Position numbers and translations under genes: made by a program | In this document: positions 1-12,300 of the stretch, one piece after another | Numbering within the stretch: position 1 is the stretch's first letter | Layout of the letters: every line of letters begins with the position of its first letter | NCBI GenBank assembly: GCA_000226015.1 | Contig: JH152891.1 | Location: forward strand, 1 to 50,639 | Length of the DNA stretch: 50,639 nucleotides | From: Mnemiopsis leidyi | Lineage: Eukaryota; Ctenophora; Tentaculata; Lobata; Bolinopsidae | Direction of reading: 5' to 3' | The notes under the pieces: generated by a model | The model's input: the letters and a program-made list of their open reading frames with translations, nothing else | Told to the model about the DNA's origin: nothing | Database searches by the model: none

Positions 1-361
1 CTTTACAATTATTTTTTAGGTTAGAAGTTATCTTTTTCTCATATTTAACTTTAGCTTTAAATTCCTCTTCTTCAAAAGTATGTTGCTTACTAATAGCATT
101 ACTAAAATTAATTTCATTAGGATTAATATCAAACTCAACCCATGCTCTATCCTTGTTTTTTCTCATTCTTTTGAGTGCAGATGTACTCCAAGGCAACTTG
201 ACAGGTCTGTTGTCCAGATACACTGACGCAGCTGGAACAGTTGCAGCAACAGCCTCTAGTTTACCATGAAGTTCTGCCCACATATCTTTAACATTATTCG
301 TAGAGCTATAATCCCAGTTAATGTCATTATATTCTCTTATAGATTTCAATTTGCTTCTAAT
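1..361 (-). mobile_element. LINE (non-LTR retrotransposon) ORF2 fragment, truncated
   Basis: Read on the minus strand, this stretch is one open frame of about 120 codons leaving the window at position 1. The translation fits the linker between the endonuclease and reverse-transcriptase domains of CR1/L2/Jockey-type LINEs: a NDINWDY block, then MWAELHGKLEAV, then LPWSTSALKRMRKNKDRAW, then a YEKKITSNLKNN segment that in this family precedes the reverse transcriptase. No endonuclease can be read upstream of about 361, where the frame meets a stop, so the copy looks 5'-truncated as LINE insertions usually are. The reverse transcriptase, if present, lies outside the window. Clade assignment is inference from memory of the family; the linker motif and open frame are seen directly. 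Confidence 0.7.
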
Positions 362-1165
362 GAGGGTCCGACAAAGTCAGACAATGAGGCTTGCACCATC
401 ATCACATATCTATAAGATATATAACTTTGTATAAGATATATAACTTTGTATTTGCGGGATCAGCTTCAAAAAATTTGGTTTTGCAAGATCTAGATCAGAG
501 ATCAAACATATCTTTCGCAACTGTACTTCTTTTGTTAAAATAAGAAATGTTGTTATTTTGTAAATTCGTTAGAAACATCATATTGTTGTATCAATTATTT
601 ACAGTTTAATAGTTTTTACTATGACCTGGACTATTACATGAAAAACCAATTTTTGATCCAGTTATAGAGTAGCAAAGAATAACAGTAACATTGTTCTTGC
701 AGAATTAAAAAAATTTCGAAATCAAATTAAATCTATTATATTTTAAATGTATGATGGAATAGTTTAAACATGAAGCAAAGATTTAACATGTTTTTTAGCA
801 ACTTGGGAACAGCTCTGTGTTCAGTGAAGACAACAACCTGGATAAATTGTAGCTGTCATCACCTACATTTACGATACTCATCCTGCATCCACGACCACAT
901 GTTAGAATTAAGGCTATATATAGCCTTATATGTCTAAAACAAGCTTGTCTCCGCACCACGACCTGGTGACATTCATTCTGCACTCTGCAAGAGATGAGTT
1001 TCCAACTCGACTATTCTTGCACACCTTCGATTTGAGTCTATATCTACAGGCATTGAGCCTCAATCATATAATTCCAGATACATTTTACCTCTTTTTTTAA
1101 GAGAAGAAGCATATGTTGTATAACAACAGATCGGCAATCCCAACAACAGATCAACAATCCTTTTC
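362..1165. other. Intergenic, AT-rich; short direct duplication
   Basis: No gene is visible. A 19-bp unit (TATAAGATATATAACTTTG) occurs twice in tandem at about 411-449. A 62-codon minus-strand frame at 795-983 has no splice context or family motif and is taken as chance. Confidence 0.5.
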
Positions 1166-1613
1166 ATGCAGGTAAGGGAGGACTATGAAATGAAGTGGGT
1201 CAGCATCAACAATAATTTACCCTCTATCCTGGGCACCACATTTGTGCAATTTTTGTTGCAAAGGCAGTTGGCTGTTGGGATTTATTGGTCCGGCCCCAAT
1301 TGTTACCCTACTGGTTGTACTATTGATCTGGGCTGGGGTGGACACATTGTTCATATAAGATTATGGGGACACTTCGTGGATGGTCTTCAGTGTATTAAAA
1401 ACAGAACTTGTAACTACTTTGTAGTAGTCCATGGTTAGAATTAAGCTCCCAGAAGGGATTCAGCGAATCAAATTTCATAGGAGCTATTATTCCAGTCAAG
1501 TCCTGTGGCAAACCAGACGTTGTTATCCTAGAGTAGTGGGCTATGGGCATTTGCCAATGCAATTGCCGTCTGTCAACTTTGCGGAATGTCTGGAAAACGT
1601 TATTGAGGGTTAA
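1166..1613 (+). other. Unassigned stretch with coding-like hydrophobic frame
   Basis: Frames stay open here longer than in the surroundings and GC content is higher. One plus-strand frame (about 1197-1358) encodes a hydrophobic run containing SWLLGFIGP and TLLVVLLIWAG, which would make a membrane segment, but it ends at TAA (1356-1358). The same frame opens again at 1431-1613. No start, splice pair or family could be settled. It may be a decayed copy of a membrane-protein exon or chance. Confidence 0.2.
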
Positions 1614-2060
1614 ATGAAGAGGGTCACATTAAAAGGTCTAGAATCTTCCAGGAGCCCCCCTCAGTTTAACTGTAAAAGCCAGGGTATAACAGGTGTACCA
1701 AACACAAATACAAGTACAATTAGCTCATTCTCAGTAAGGAAACCAAGTCTTTGAAACACAGTGTCGAAAAAGTGTGAGAGCTGCCATTTTGCTCGGCTGT
1801 AGCTTGTTCAACTCACAAGAAAGGTGGTCAGAACTCAGATGACCCTTTAGATTAGTACATACATAGTACCTATTATTTGTATGAAGTATGTTTAGGCTCT
1901 GAAACCACATGCCAGGTTTTAACTTTTGCCCATAACAGCCTAAATTTAAATCAATCAAAATTATCCCTCCTTTCAAATGATCTACTGTGATAAGTCCAAA
2001 ATTAAATAGCTTATTCATCACAAATTCTATTGCTGGTACAAACCAGTTAACTGGCCCAAT

Positions 2061-2066
2061 TTTATT
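2061..2066 (-). terminator. Polyadenylation signal overlapping the K2P stop codon
   Basis: On the minus strand the last codons read GAA TAA followed by AAT, so AATAAA (2066-2061) contains the stop TAA (2064-2062). If it is used, the 3' UTR would be only 15-30 nt. The hexamer is seen; its use is inferred. Confidence 0.45.
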
Positions 2067-5055
2067 CGGGTCTAACTGCTTCAACATTTTGATCTATCAT
2101 TGTCTTTGCCCCAGACAAAGCTTTATCAGTCAAGTCTCCCATTTCTGCATATGCAGCATTTGCTGCGGCTTTTGTTACAGCCTCAGTCTTTTCATGTAGA
2201 TATTTCATTGTCTCCTCTGACAACTTGGAGTACGTCTGAAAAGCATAGGAAAAAAGGGCAAAACCAAATGTTACTGAGGAGAAAAGCATTGCAGCCTGAA
2301 ATGATTTACATTAACATATGAATCACATTTGTTATTGGTACCTTACTTAAGAAAACCTGTCATGAACATCACACACTCAAGTTCTATTTAAGAATTTTTA
2401 CTAGCATCATTGATATTATGTATGACACATTCATTCTGTTTTGTTTGCTTGCCTGTTTTGGGTCATCAGGACGCCCTAGATAGTAATCTCCAAATCCAAC
2501 TGTTGTCAAAGATATCATTGAGTAGTATATTCCCTGGTACAATGTCCAGTTTTGACCATACACTGATACCTCTTTAGCTGTTTCATCGTAACCATAACCA
2601 GCTAAAGAAATAACCGTTGCATTTCCATAGATTTCACTCTTGCGTGACGACTCATATCCAAAATCTGTTAAATGGTCAGTGAAACTCAATCTCAAAAAAT
2701 TTTGTCATCTACCATCAGCATAATGTTCTGCTCATTTTTTAACAATAGAAAATAAAGTTTTCATATAATTTGAAATTTTGATAATCATGATGAATAAACT
2801 TACAAGAATATCCCAGCAAGAAAAGAGTCATGATGATCGCAATATTGATGTAAGCTATTATCAGCTCAACGTATTTGTGTTTGCAAACCACCTTGACAAA
2901 ACTGCTCTTCTCGTTCAGGTACTCAAACATACTGACGATATACTTTCCTGGAAAATGTTAAATTTTATATACATGGCATAATAGAGAAGGGTATTTTTTA
3001 GGTCGCGAATTTTCTCAATCACATGATAGCATTCATTGGTCATATTCAAATTCTTACTGGTCATTGGTCAATTGCTGTCGAATTTTTATGACTCATCCCC
3101 AAAAAAACGTTTGTTTATTTCCTTGAGAATTCAAGCTCTAGTACAGTATGAATAAAGGTTGTAAGAAACTAATTTTGGCGAACTTTAAGTTGAATAAAGG
3201 TTGTAAGAAACTAATTTTTGGCGAACTTTAAGTGATATTTATATGCCTAACCTGCTGCACCTAGCATGATGATATACAGAGGAAGTCCAAACATGGCATA
3301 GAGACAGCAGATAACTTTGCTGTACCAGCTGGTGGGGTGCAATACCCCATAGCCTGAAAGCGTTATTGTTATCATTCCATTAACATGTTTCAGCAATAAT
3401 TCGAGTGATATCATATGTATACGATAATTAGTATATATTGCTGTGATAATGATAATTTATACCTGATAAAGAAATTATATTTAAGTGCAATTTTAATTTG
3501 TAAAACCACAAGTTTCCCCGTTTATTATTTCCCCGTTTCATACTTTAGGTACTAAGTCGCCCTGATTTTTAAACTCAAGTAGATTTTGAAAGATCATTTG
3601 ATCTTGCGACTAACATCTATCAAACTTTCGTCTTTGAAGTTAAGGGATATTTCCAATTATATTGTACCTATCAAACTAATCCAACTAACCCACAGTAGTT
3701 ATGATCGACACACAGAAGTCGAATGCAGCCCAAAAAGACCAGCGTTTTCTGGGGTACTTCGTAATATGACACAGAAGCTCTGCTGCTCGGCTGTATTTGT
3801 CGAAGTTAGTTGAGTTCTGAAGAACAGGGTAAAGTTGTAGCAACTCTTCTTGCTCAGCCAGCAGCTTTATTGAGTTGTTTTTCTGTTCTTCTGTAATGTT
3901 TTTCGTGATGTGTCCGGTTCAGGTAAGACTTTTTGAAAATCACTTTGTACTTACATCGACAACACAAAAACTTTGTATGATATTATAGAGAACGGTATTT
4001 TTGGGGAGGTGTCGCAAATTTTAAACGGGAGGTGAGGTTAAGAATTTACGAAATTTTGCGACGCTTTCCAGGAATACCGTTCCCTATCACGGTGGCCCAA
4101 ATTTAAACCACATTTTCACTCGATAAGGTGATAATGGAAGAACGCAATAATGTGATATTGTTTTGTTCAACTATTTAAATAATTACATGTGATAGCTATA
4201 TTACATTTAGTGTATATCAATTATATACTGATATTATGGCGACCATAATGCAACACTTTAGAACCGTGCAATTATGCAGTCGAAAACAAAGTCCAGAAGT
4301 CAGAACAAACTTAGTTCCAGAACAAACTGAGTTTCAGAAGAGACTGAGTTTCAGGACAAACTATGAAAACAAAGTTTAAAACAATTATTCCTTTCTTCCT
4401 CCTTTTTCAATCTTTCTGTTTAAGCTTATACGAGGAACGTTCACACTACATATTTTCGTACTTCCTTGTCAACTTATTGTAACGGTTTGCCTACATATCT
4501 AAAACTAGCTTACTACCATGCTTCTGTTTATAAAATACCTTATATACTACCTTATATATTGCTACCGTGCTTCTGTATCAAAACCACCTTATATATTGCT
4601 ACCTTGCTATCGTATCTAAAACTAGCTTACTACCATGCTTCTGTTTATAAAATACCTTATATACTACCTTATATATTGCTACCGTATCTAAACTACCTTG
4701 CTTCCTTGCTACCGTATCTAAAATACTTTGCTTCCTTGCTACCGTATCTAAACTACTTTGCTTCCTTGCTACCGTATCTAAACTACTTTGCTTCCTTGCT
4801 ACCGTATCTAAACTACTTTAGTAAGTAGAATCATGTACACAAACCGAGATATACTCTTTGAAAGTAGTTGAAAGCGTAGTGTCCTCCTGAGAAATACCCA
4901 AAGTTAGTAAGGGTGACAGATATGGTTCCCCAAATAACGAGAAGGGTCCTCTTCTTGACAAACCCCCAGCAGTAGGTTTTAGACTCCTTTTTTCGGAGCT
5001 CTGCTTCTGAATTCTCCACTGCTGGATCGTCCATCGGTTCTTCCTCGATTGTCAT
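2062..5055 (-). CDS. Two-pore-domain potassium (K2P) channel, six exons, complete
   Basis: Exons (minus): 5055-4845, 3890-3690, 3353-3252, 2947-2804, 2664-2453, 2295-2062; 1,104 nt, 367 residues. All junction phases match (1,1,1,1,0). K2P channels are dimeric plasma-membrane leak channels that set resting potential. TM1 is near residues 36-58, followed by a charged cap helix (EEQKNNSIKLLAEQEELL, with a possible glycosylation site NST). The first pore ends in the filter TTVGYG (135-140, split by intron 2). TM2 follows, then TM3 (about 198-217) and the second pore with TTVGFG (273-278), then TM4 (about 292-312) and a short tail rich in Ala and Glu. Both filters and the M1-P1-M2-M3-P2-M4 order are diagnostic. 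Length is usual for the family; subfamily not assigned. Intron 5 uses a GC donor. The TAA stop lies inside an AATAAA. Confidence 0.93.
2984..3112. mobile_element. MITE-like copy, family A (GGTATTT...GGGGAGG ends)
   Basis: The left end reads GGGTATTTTTTAGGTCGCG and the right end, reversed, reads CGTTTTTTTGGGGATGAGTC. Inside, CATTGGTCA occurs in both orientations and TCACATGATAG resembles the inside of the copy at 15398. It lies in intron 3 of the K2P gene. The ends are degenerate, so the limits are approximate. Confidence 0.4.
3149..3233. repeat. 42-bp tandem duplication in K2P intron 3
   Basis: A 42-bp block beginning GAATAAAGGTTGTAAGAAAC and ending in GGCGAACTTTAAGT is repeated twice, differing by one extra T in the second copy and one base at the junction. 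Confidence 0.85.
3982..4088. mobile_element. MITE-like copy, family A, with about 38-bp terminal inverted repeats
   Basis: The left end ATAGAGAACGGTATTTTTGG continues through GGAGGTGTCGCAAATTT; the right end reversed reads ATAGGGAACGGTATTCCTGG then AAAGCGTCGCAAAATT. The arms match with few differences around a core of about 35 bp. It lies in K2P intron 1. No transposase is encoded, as expected for a MITE. Confidence 0.6.
4501..4819. repeat. Compound minisatellite in K2P intron 1 (117-bp and 30-bp units)
   Basis: A block starting AAAACTAGCTTACTACCATG occurs at 4501 and again at 4618. From about 4684 to 4819 a 30-bp unit (CTAAACTACTTTGCTTCCTT then GCTACCGTAT) is repeated about four and a half times. 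Because 30 is divisible by three, a spurious plus-strand ORF appears. The array ends 25 bp from the exon 1 splice donor. Confidence 0.9.
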
Positions 5056-6940
5056 GATTTAGCCCTGACTTCAGCTTTGGTTACAACTACAAACTAAATT
5101 TGTGGCAGTATGAATTGCATTATGCACAATATTGATTATTGTTTGTATACAGTTCTTATTTGGTGATCATCTGTGTAAGAATGAATTATGTGAAAATGAT
5201 ATAAATTAAAATAAAGAAAAAATTGTCATATATATGTTCTTTTCGTTTCTTCTTTTTTTAGAACAGCAATTACGTTTGTAAACAAAGCAAATTTGACAGA
5301 TAGAAAGCATCAATAAATCGACGAGTAAAAACAACAAATCATTGATGTAAAGTGTTAGGTAGCTACGTTTTCAGTTAGTCAACACTAGTTGATGTTTAGT
5401 CAAGACGTGATCAACTAATTAATGCAATCTGCACTACTAACCAGGAAAAAGTTACTTTTTATGCAGCATATTGTTCTGGTGAACAGTTAATGTGGTTTGG
5501 AAGATGGTTCTGCTATATAATTGTCAACAAGAAAGTGCTGCAAGCAACACAAGTTAGGTCCTTAAGCGCTGCACTTTTAGACTAATTTGAGAATAATGTT
5601 TACTACTTCTTCGTAGGGGATGGGGGCTAGAAAGAAAGTTAGCGCTGATGTGATATAAGGCTAGGGCGGCCTTTAGGTTTATTTTGGATTCGGGACCTTG
5701 GTCGGTTCACGGGTTTGAAAGTTAAAATCAACTAGAACTCCAGAATAAACAACTCTGTCGATGCTGTGAGAAATTGAGAAATGCTGTAAGAGAATGGGGC
5801 CAGGGGTTGAACAGAAGTGTGTCAAATCTAATCTCAATTAGACAGTCGACTTAATTCGCGGCAATGTGCGGTTGTGAGTTGAGTTCAATCATTAGTCGGG
5901 AAACCCAGCAAACAGATAATCGCCGTTTCTAAGTGGTAAAGTAGATGTATTAAGTGACCTAAATACGAAAATGACCTAAGGTAAATGAAGTAGACTTTAC
6001 CACAGGGTAAGTCCTAGTAATGGAAGTTAGTTTTGTTGCAAAAGCTAGCTTCAGACTACTAATACAATATGACAAGGCTATTTCTTATATGTACTATAAT
6101 TTGTATTTTAAACTAGACCAATTTTCTTATCTGGAGGAAATTGTACTGCTTCAGGTGTATTTAAACTTGTGTGTCTTTGTCACTAACACTATTCTCAGTA
6201 ATCGGACTGTACATAGTGATATCATCAGCACAATAGTTTTGACACAAGATAATTCTTAGCATCAAGAAAGAAAATGAAACTTCTGACTTATTGAAAAAGT
6301 AAAACAGTACAAAGACAAAAGGATAGACCTAACCTAATCTTGCAATATATCCAATACCTTAGCCTAATTCGTTCTATCGGATAGAGTATAAGATACGACA
6401 CAACATTAACTTAGTAAATTTACCAAATACTAGGTAAACCATTTGTACAAAGTGAACAGTCCACATCAAATGTTATGTATTTATGTAACTCACCACGTTA
6501 CCCAAGCTAGTAGTAATGAGTTAATTCTACAGTCTTGTTTTTCTGAGTTTTACAATATTTCAAAACCATATTGACCCTACTTGCGATAAGTAAGATGCTG
6601 AAAAACGTTAAGTTTTTGTGTACAAATGCACACACACTAAACTGAACAAGGTGCCTCTGAACGGTCCATAGATCAAGAGAGCACAAACATACATGGCACC
6701 GTTTTAACTTTAAACCTATATAACGTTAAATGATTATGTAGTATGACAGTAGGCTGTATGGCACTATGCAAATGACACCAGGTTTAACCCTTTAGAAGCG
6801 GCGACCATTCAGCTCGGGTGGCATTGTAAGATTCACATGTCCTTCATTTACGTGCTGAGAATGCAGGTGTCAGCACTTATCAATGGTTTGAAGTTTTAAT
6901 ACGACTTTCATGGTTCATTAAGTCATTACAAAACTTCAAA

Positions 6941-7021
6941 TCTTAAACGGTAAAGTCTTAAACGGTATTCTTAACGGTAGTCTTAAACGGTAGTCTTAAA
7001 CGGTAGTCTTAAACGGTAGTC
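6941..7021. repeat. 13-bp tandem repeat
   Basis: TCTTAAACGGTAG is repeated about six times, with shortened units at the left. A poly-G tract of eleven G follows directly at about 7026. Confidence 0.85.
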
Positions 7022-8047
7022 CTGAGGGGGGGGGGGATCTTAAACTTTCGAAAATCTTAAACCTCCTTTTTCAATGTTCAAATACTCTGACATGGTCCAT
7101 TCAACATAGATTGACGCCCAATATCAAAGTTATTTGGGGCAATACATTTTGAGAAATGAAGTTTGAATTTTTCTTATTACAAACCCTCCCCAGAAATACC
7201 ATGTTCTATTAAACACAAAGATCGTCAAAGCCCAAAATAACACAATGTTAATCCAGAAGAGCACTAACGACACTTTCAAATACGAAAATGATCTGTCGAG
7301 ACAAAGTCGAGATCTCAAGAGGGAGACATTTCACCAAGTCACGTGACTAGACCCACTCGTCACGTGATCAAATCCAGGGTTTCAGACAGGATATCCTGCT
7401 GGACAATTATCTCGATTCTGTTTTGTAACTTATGTGTTATTTAGCGGTTGTCATTAACGATCTCCTGATTTGTCACTGTTCAAAGAGAATGAATTGTTAA
7501 AATACTAAATAGAGTCAAATAAAACTGAAATGTACGTCTGATCTTAGTAAGACTCGACGTCTGATGATGTCAATGAAATAATTGTTTCAAGAAAACCATA
7601 CAACATCAGGCAATCTTATCTTGATGCCTAGCTAGCTTCAAAGTTCAAGAAGTATCGTTCAATGAGCAAATAGTTGAAGTGGGTTGTGGACGAACAACTT
7701 TGCACAGTGCAGTAAACTTAGATTTTAAAGGTTGGTGGTTGGCAGTTATCTGTCTCCAGAAATTCTATATATCGACTAACTATCCCAAAACTGACGTTTT
7801 AAGGAGTCGTAATTTTATATGTTCGAAGATTCTATATTCTATATTCTGTCGTGTTGAAGTAAAAGATACAGTTAAAAATTTGACAAAGTTTTGCGTTTTG
7901 TTGTTCAATGCCAGTTTGCTCGACAGCCGTTGTAATATCTAAGAAGTTCCAAAATTTAGATGGTAACTGCAAAATCTAGGACATCAATTTGAATATTTTA
8001 ATAAACCAGGATGAGTCAATGTTATCTGACAAGTAAAGAGAGAAAAG

Positions 8048-8146
8048 TAAGTCAGTAAGTAAGTAAATGAAGTATGTTTGTAATAACGTGAGTAAGCAAA
8101 AAAGTAAGTATGTAAGTAAATAAAAAGTAAGTTAGTAACTTACTCC
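8048..8146. repeat. TAAG/GTAA simple repeat
   Basis: An irregular tract of AGTAAGTAAGTAAAT-type units. It contains many GTAAGT matches that could mimic splice donors, but there is no coding sequence beside it. Confidence 0.8.
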
Positions 8147-8861
8147 AACATGTACTGTGTGCCACACAGTGTGTGGGGATCTCCCACTTTGCAGTATGGT
8201 TTACCAGACGACGGACCTAAGTTAATCCAAGTTCTTTGACATTAAAGGGCTAACTGGAGTAAAAATGATCCCATTTAACCGTGTAAATATGGGAATGTCC
8301 ATCTCATATTCGTCGTTTGCCTTGAAATTTGTTAAGCTTGTGTTGATTGGCGATTGCTCAGTGAAATTGCACTGATTGACTGATAAGACCAAATACAGTT
8401 AGAGCTGCTAGGTGGATAACTACAATCATTATTTCTATCTTAGACAGTGGGGCGTATAAGGGAGGTGGGATAATATATCAATATGACATTCGATGTTTCA
8501 GTGTTTCTAGATCCAGTAGATTCTAAATAAAGGTGTATTTAAGAGATCGGTATATATGCTGAGCCTGACAAATTCGGGTTAAATCCTTTCTGCACTGCAT
8601 GGAAGATAAGGGGTTCCATGCCAGCCAACATTATTTTTTGTGCCATATTACTTGTAATTAGTTAAAGGACCATTAGAATGGCGACAAAGAAACAAGACTT
8701 GTGTTGTAAAATCTGGAGATGTTTTTAGTCTCGACAAGGTATCAGGTTTTTTTTCTCTCTTTCAAACGAAATAGTCTTTCTTTTCTTTTAATATAATAGC
8801 GATGGAAATGTATTTCCTGGTTGAATATTTTATATATATTTCATCCCTACGCAATGCAAGA

Positions 8862-8932
8862 ACAGTAAAACCTCCGTCTATGCGGACTCTTGGGGGAAAG
8901 GGAGAAGGCCCGGTAAATAGAGGTTTTACTGT
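8862..8932. mobile_element. Palindromic pogo/Tigger-like mini-element
   Basis: It starts ACAGTAAAACCTC and ends with the reverse complement GAGGTTTTACTGT, a 13-bp perfect terminal inverted repeat around a GC-richer core of about 45 bp. The terminal sequence is like that known for pogo/Tigger elements of the Tc1/mariner group. A related one-sided copy lies at about 24306-24380. Confidence 0.6.
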
Positions 8933-9042
8933 AGTTCAAAGTTGTGAAATTCTTAGCATGTAAGCATGTTGGCACAATGACATGATTTCGCTGGTTCTAT
9001 GTGCACGCTTTTTACGGAATGCGCAAAACCTTACTCTGGCTT

Positions 9043-9240
9043 ACGTGGCGTCAGTTGCGCGCGAACGCGCGTTTATTCTATAAGTTTGTAGAATTTAAGA
9101 TATGCCATTGTGTTTATCATAACACGTGTGCAGTTCCGCGTCAATTTATACTTCCCTGATCCCCGGTCCCCTTATTTCAGCTGACAATTGACAAAAGTAA
9201 ACAACCTTAACTATCATCTAACCTTGTTTACTTCTCTAGA
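9043..9240 (+). promoter_or_regulatory. Candidate promoter region of the SLC38A10-like gene
   Basis: A small CpG-rich island in AT-rich DNA (GGCGTCAGTTGCGCGCGAAC, continuing GCGCG, about 9047-9071) lies 250 bp upstream of the start codon. A pyrimidine-rich acceptor-like site (TTTACTTCTCTAG, about 9227-9239) follows. The CpG block resembles one at 46914-46950 upstream of another first exon. Promoter function is inferred from position and composition. Confidence 0.3.
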
Positions 9241-9321
9241 GTAGATGTATGAATCTCCGTAGAAAAGCTCTTATTTGAGCTGGGTTCAATATCGACTACA
9301 GACCAAAGTCATCATTCAGTC

Positions 9322-12300
9322 ATGTCGACTAATTGGTCTTCAGTCATTAACATGGCAAACAGCATCATTGGTGTTGGCATCCTTGCCCTTCCCCTCTGCA
9401 TCAAATCGGTATGTACAAAAGTGTTTAGAAGAACGAGGTCAACTGTCGAACGTCAGAACTCGGCAAATTAAACAAAAACGCATTATTTACCGAATTCCTT
9501 TCAATTTCTCCGTGCACGAATTTGTAAACTACTAACGGTACTATATTTGCAGTTAGGTTACTTTCTGGGGATAACAACACTTCTTGCTTGTGGCTACATT
9601 ACTATCAACACATCTTATCTGCTGGTACTTGCTGCCTACAATCTAAAGGCGAGGAGTTATGAACAATTATGTAAGTTTAGTCTGAAATTTTCCTGATAAC
9701 GTGTAATTACACATCTAATTATAATTTTTTAGCAAGATTCTCTATTCAAGGAAAACTCCTGTCGTAAGTTTAATTAGGTTTCTCATTGATAACCCAATCT
9801 CCTCAGCAATGAAGACTTTTGGAGTAAGAGGGAAGATGGCCACTGAATTAGGGTAAGTTTATGTTTCTTTTCTTCCTTGCACAGGAAAATGAAAAACAAA
9901 GGGCGTGTGATATTCCCTGCGAAACTTGCCAATTTTAGGCGATAGTCGGAAATGGAACTTGGACTCAGCTCTACCGCGACGCGGACTGTTCCGCGACAAG
10001 ATTACCTTTTCTTATTGCCTTTAAGGCGGAAGAGTCCTTGTTGCGGAGATTCCGAGAATAGTTGAAAATAATTACTGAAAGACGTAATGTAATATTTGAA
10101 TGTGATCAGTTCTGTATGAATGTAACTAATAGAAAACCAGGTCCCAGGACCAGATAACCTTGTTTGCAGGATAAGTGGTATGCTGTATGGAGTTCTGGTC
10201 GCTTTTCACGGAGTTATCGGAGATTCCAGTGGGATGATTGCAGAACTAATCGGCATAGAGGTCGGGAAAATTTCTGATTTTTTCCAACGCGACATTCGTG
10301 ATTCCATATCGCCCATGCCGAAAAGCTTCCTTTTACAGAGATAATTATCGAAACTATCAACTAACAAGGTAGTTAATTAAACTAAGTAATAAGCTGAAAG
10401 GTTACTAATAACGCGTTGACTTTCAGAACACCCCTAACTGGAGGTTAACTGTACAACTGTTAGCACTTCTAACGATAGAACTCCCCTTTTCCCTGCTCCG
10501 CAATCTCTCTTCTCTTAATATGCTCTCTGCTGTGTCTCTCTTCATCTACTCTTCATTCACTCTCTTTGTTTTTACTACCGGTACGTTGTTGTTGTATTTT
10601 TAAACTGTGAAATTCATGTTGTCAGTTGGGTCTCATTTATCGTCATTTCAAATAGCTGCATATTAAACGCAATAAGATATAACCATTTCAGATGTCGAAT
10701 TTTGGAAGAATATATTTCATTAAAGATGCAATAATTTTTAAATATTGTAAGATCACGTTGTATAACCCAGGTGTGGGAGAGTGGCTGCTAGCTACAGAAA
10801 GTAACGGAGTTCCCTTCTTCAACATGCGGGGTCTCCTCAAATCCTTCCCCATCATAGCGCTCGCATTTAACTGTCAGACAACACTTTTACCTATCTACAA
10901 CGAGCTTCCTAATCCTACCATTAAGAGAATGTCCAAGGTAAACTTGGGTTTTATATACTTGGGTTTTATAAACTTAGTATAGAATTAAGTTTCACTTAGG
11001 TAATACTTTATAGGGAAATATATTTTTCGGGAGGGGTCACAATTACAAATAATTAATGTATTACGTTATTTGACGTTTTTTATTTATATTGTTCATTTCT
11101 TCTTAGAATAGATTTATGGTGACTTTGTAACTATGACTAATACCTTAATCAGTAAAGTTCGAAAGTTGTGAATAAAACAAGATTTGAAAAAATAACAACA
11201 AGATTTGAAAAAATAAAGATAGTGTAAACGGCTTTTTCGGTAAGCGAACATCTTAGTTGATCAATGGGCTGCATATGGTGGAGTGACAACTAATACTTCT
11301 CGAGAAAATGGCAAAGCAAGATCAAACACGAAATGAATTTATAAAATGCCCTCGTTATGAATCTTAAGCGTTTTAACTTGCTCCGAGAGCCAGCCCTCCT
11401 TCCTCCTTCGTCTCGATTTCGAGGTGTAATTATGTAATAATACAGCCGGCTTTGTTGGTCACGCTGCTAGAAAGTCAGTTACGTTAAATGCTAAAAGATC
11501 TTCATCGCTGTTGAGGTTTATCAACTTACGCTAATTGTTGAATTTTACCAAGCTGACAGTCTCTCTCAAAAAGATCGTGACCAAATTGTGACCGGGAAAT
11601 TCGCACGTTTGCCCAACTCCCGAGCTTGGTTTCTTACTAACCCACCCGACGAAAAATACAGCACCAAACAAACCAACACTACAAACATTAACTTTTTACC
11701 AACTAAAACCTCAACTCCCCAGGTCAGCACATACGCTATCTCGTTTGTCGGTGGACTCTACCTAACTATCGGAGTGTGTGGATCTCTAGCCTTCGGACTG
11801 AAGTTGGACGGTAACGTCCTCAACAACTTTCCTGTCACACCGCTTGTCGTGCTGTTCAAGTGTGGGTTCTTGCTCTGTATCGCTCTCAGTTTCCCGCTCG
11901 TTATATTTCCTTCCCGGATTTCACTTAACTCTCTGTATTTGGTGAGTGAGAAGTCTCTTGGAGTCTCATAAGTAGGGATTGCTATCAAACGAAATATGTA
12001 CACACCACTTGCTTTTCACCACGAATTTCAATGTTTGGTTTTAAGAACTTTTGAGAATTAATTGCTTTCCGTAATTTTGTCTCGATAACCTATTCAACCT
12101 ATTTCTCACCAATCAAGATAATCATATCTTACTTTCAGGGAGATAAAGGAGACCCTAACCACATGACAAACAACATGTTCAACGGTATAACAGGAGGTCT
12201 CATCTTATCTAGCTTGGCCGTCTCCATTATGTTTCCTAAAGTCGACACCATCCTCGCTCTCTCGGGAGCCACCGCCGGCTGTCTCATCGGTTTCATCCTC

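Larger units (their letters stand above)
5056..9042. other. Intergenic between divergent K2P and SLC38A10-like genes
   Basis: This should hold both 5' ends. No further gene was recognised. Contents: a 13-bp TCTTAAACGGTAG array followed by a run of eleven G (6941-7036), one family A end near 7150-7215, two CACGTG boxes at 7340 and 7361, TAAG-type simple repeats at about 8048-8146, and a small palindromic element at 8862-8932. Frames at 6020-6259, 7130-7318 and 7679-7942 are AT-rich and without motif; the 7130-7318 frame is partly a MITE end. Confidence 0.6.

Noticed and set aside
3586-3813. 75-codon plus-strand ORF
   Set aside because: Antisense to K2P exon 2, whose pore motif and phases are decisive.
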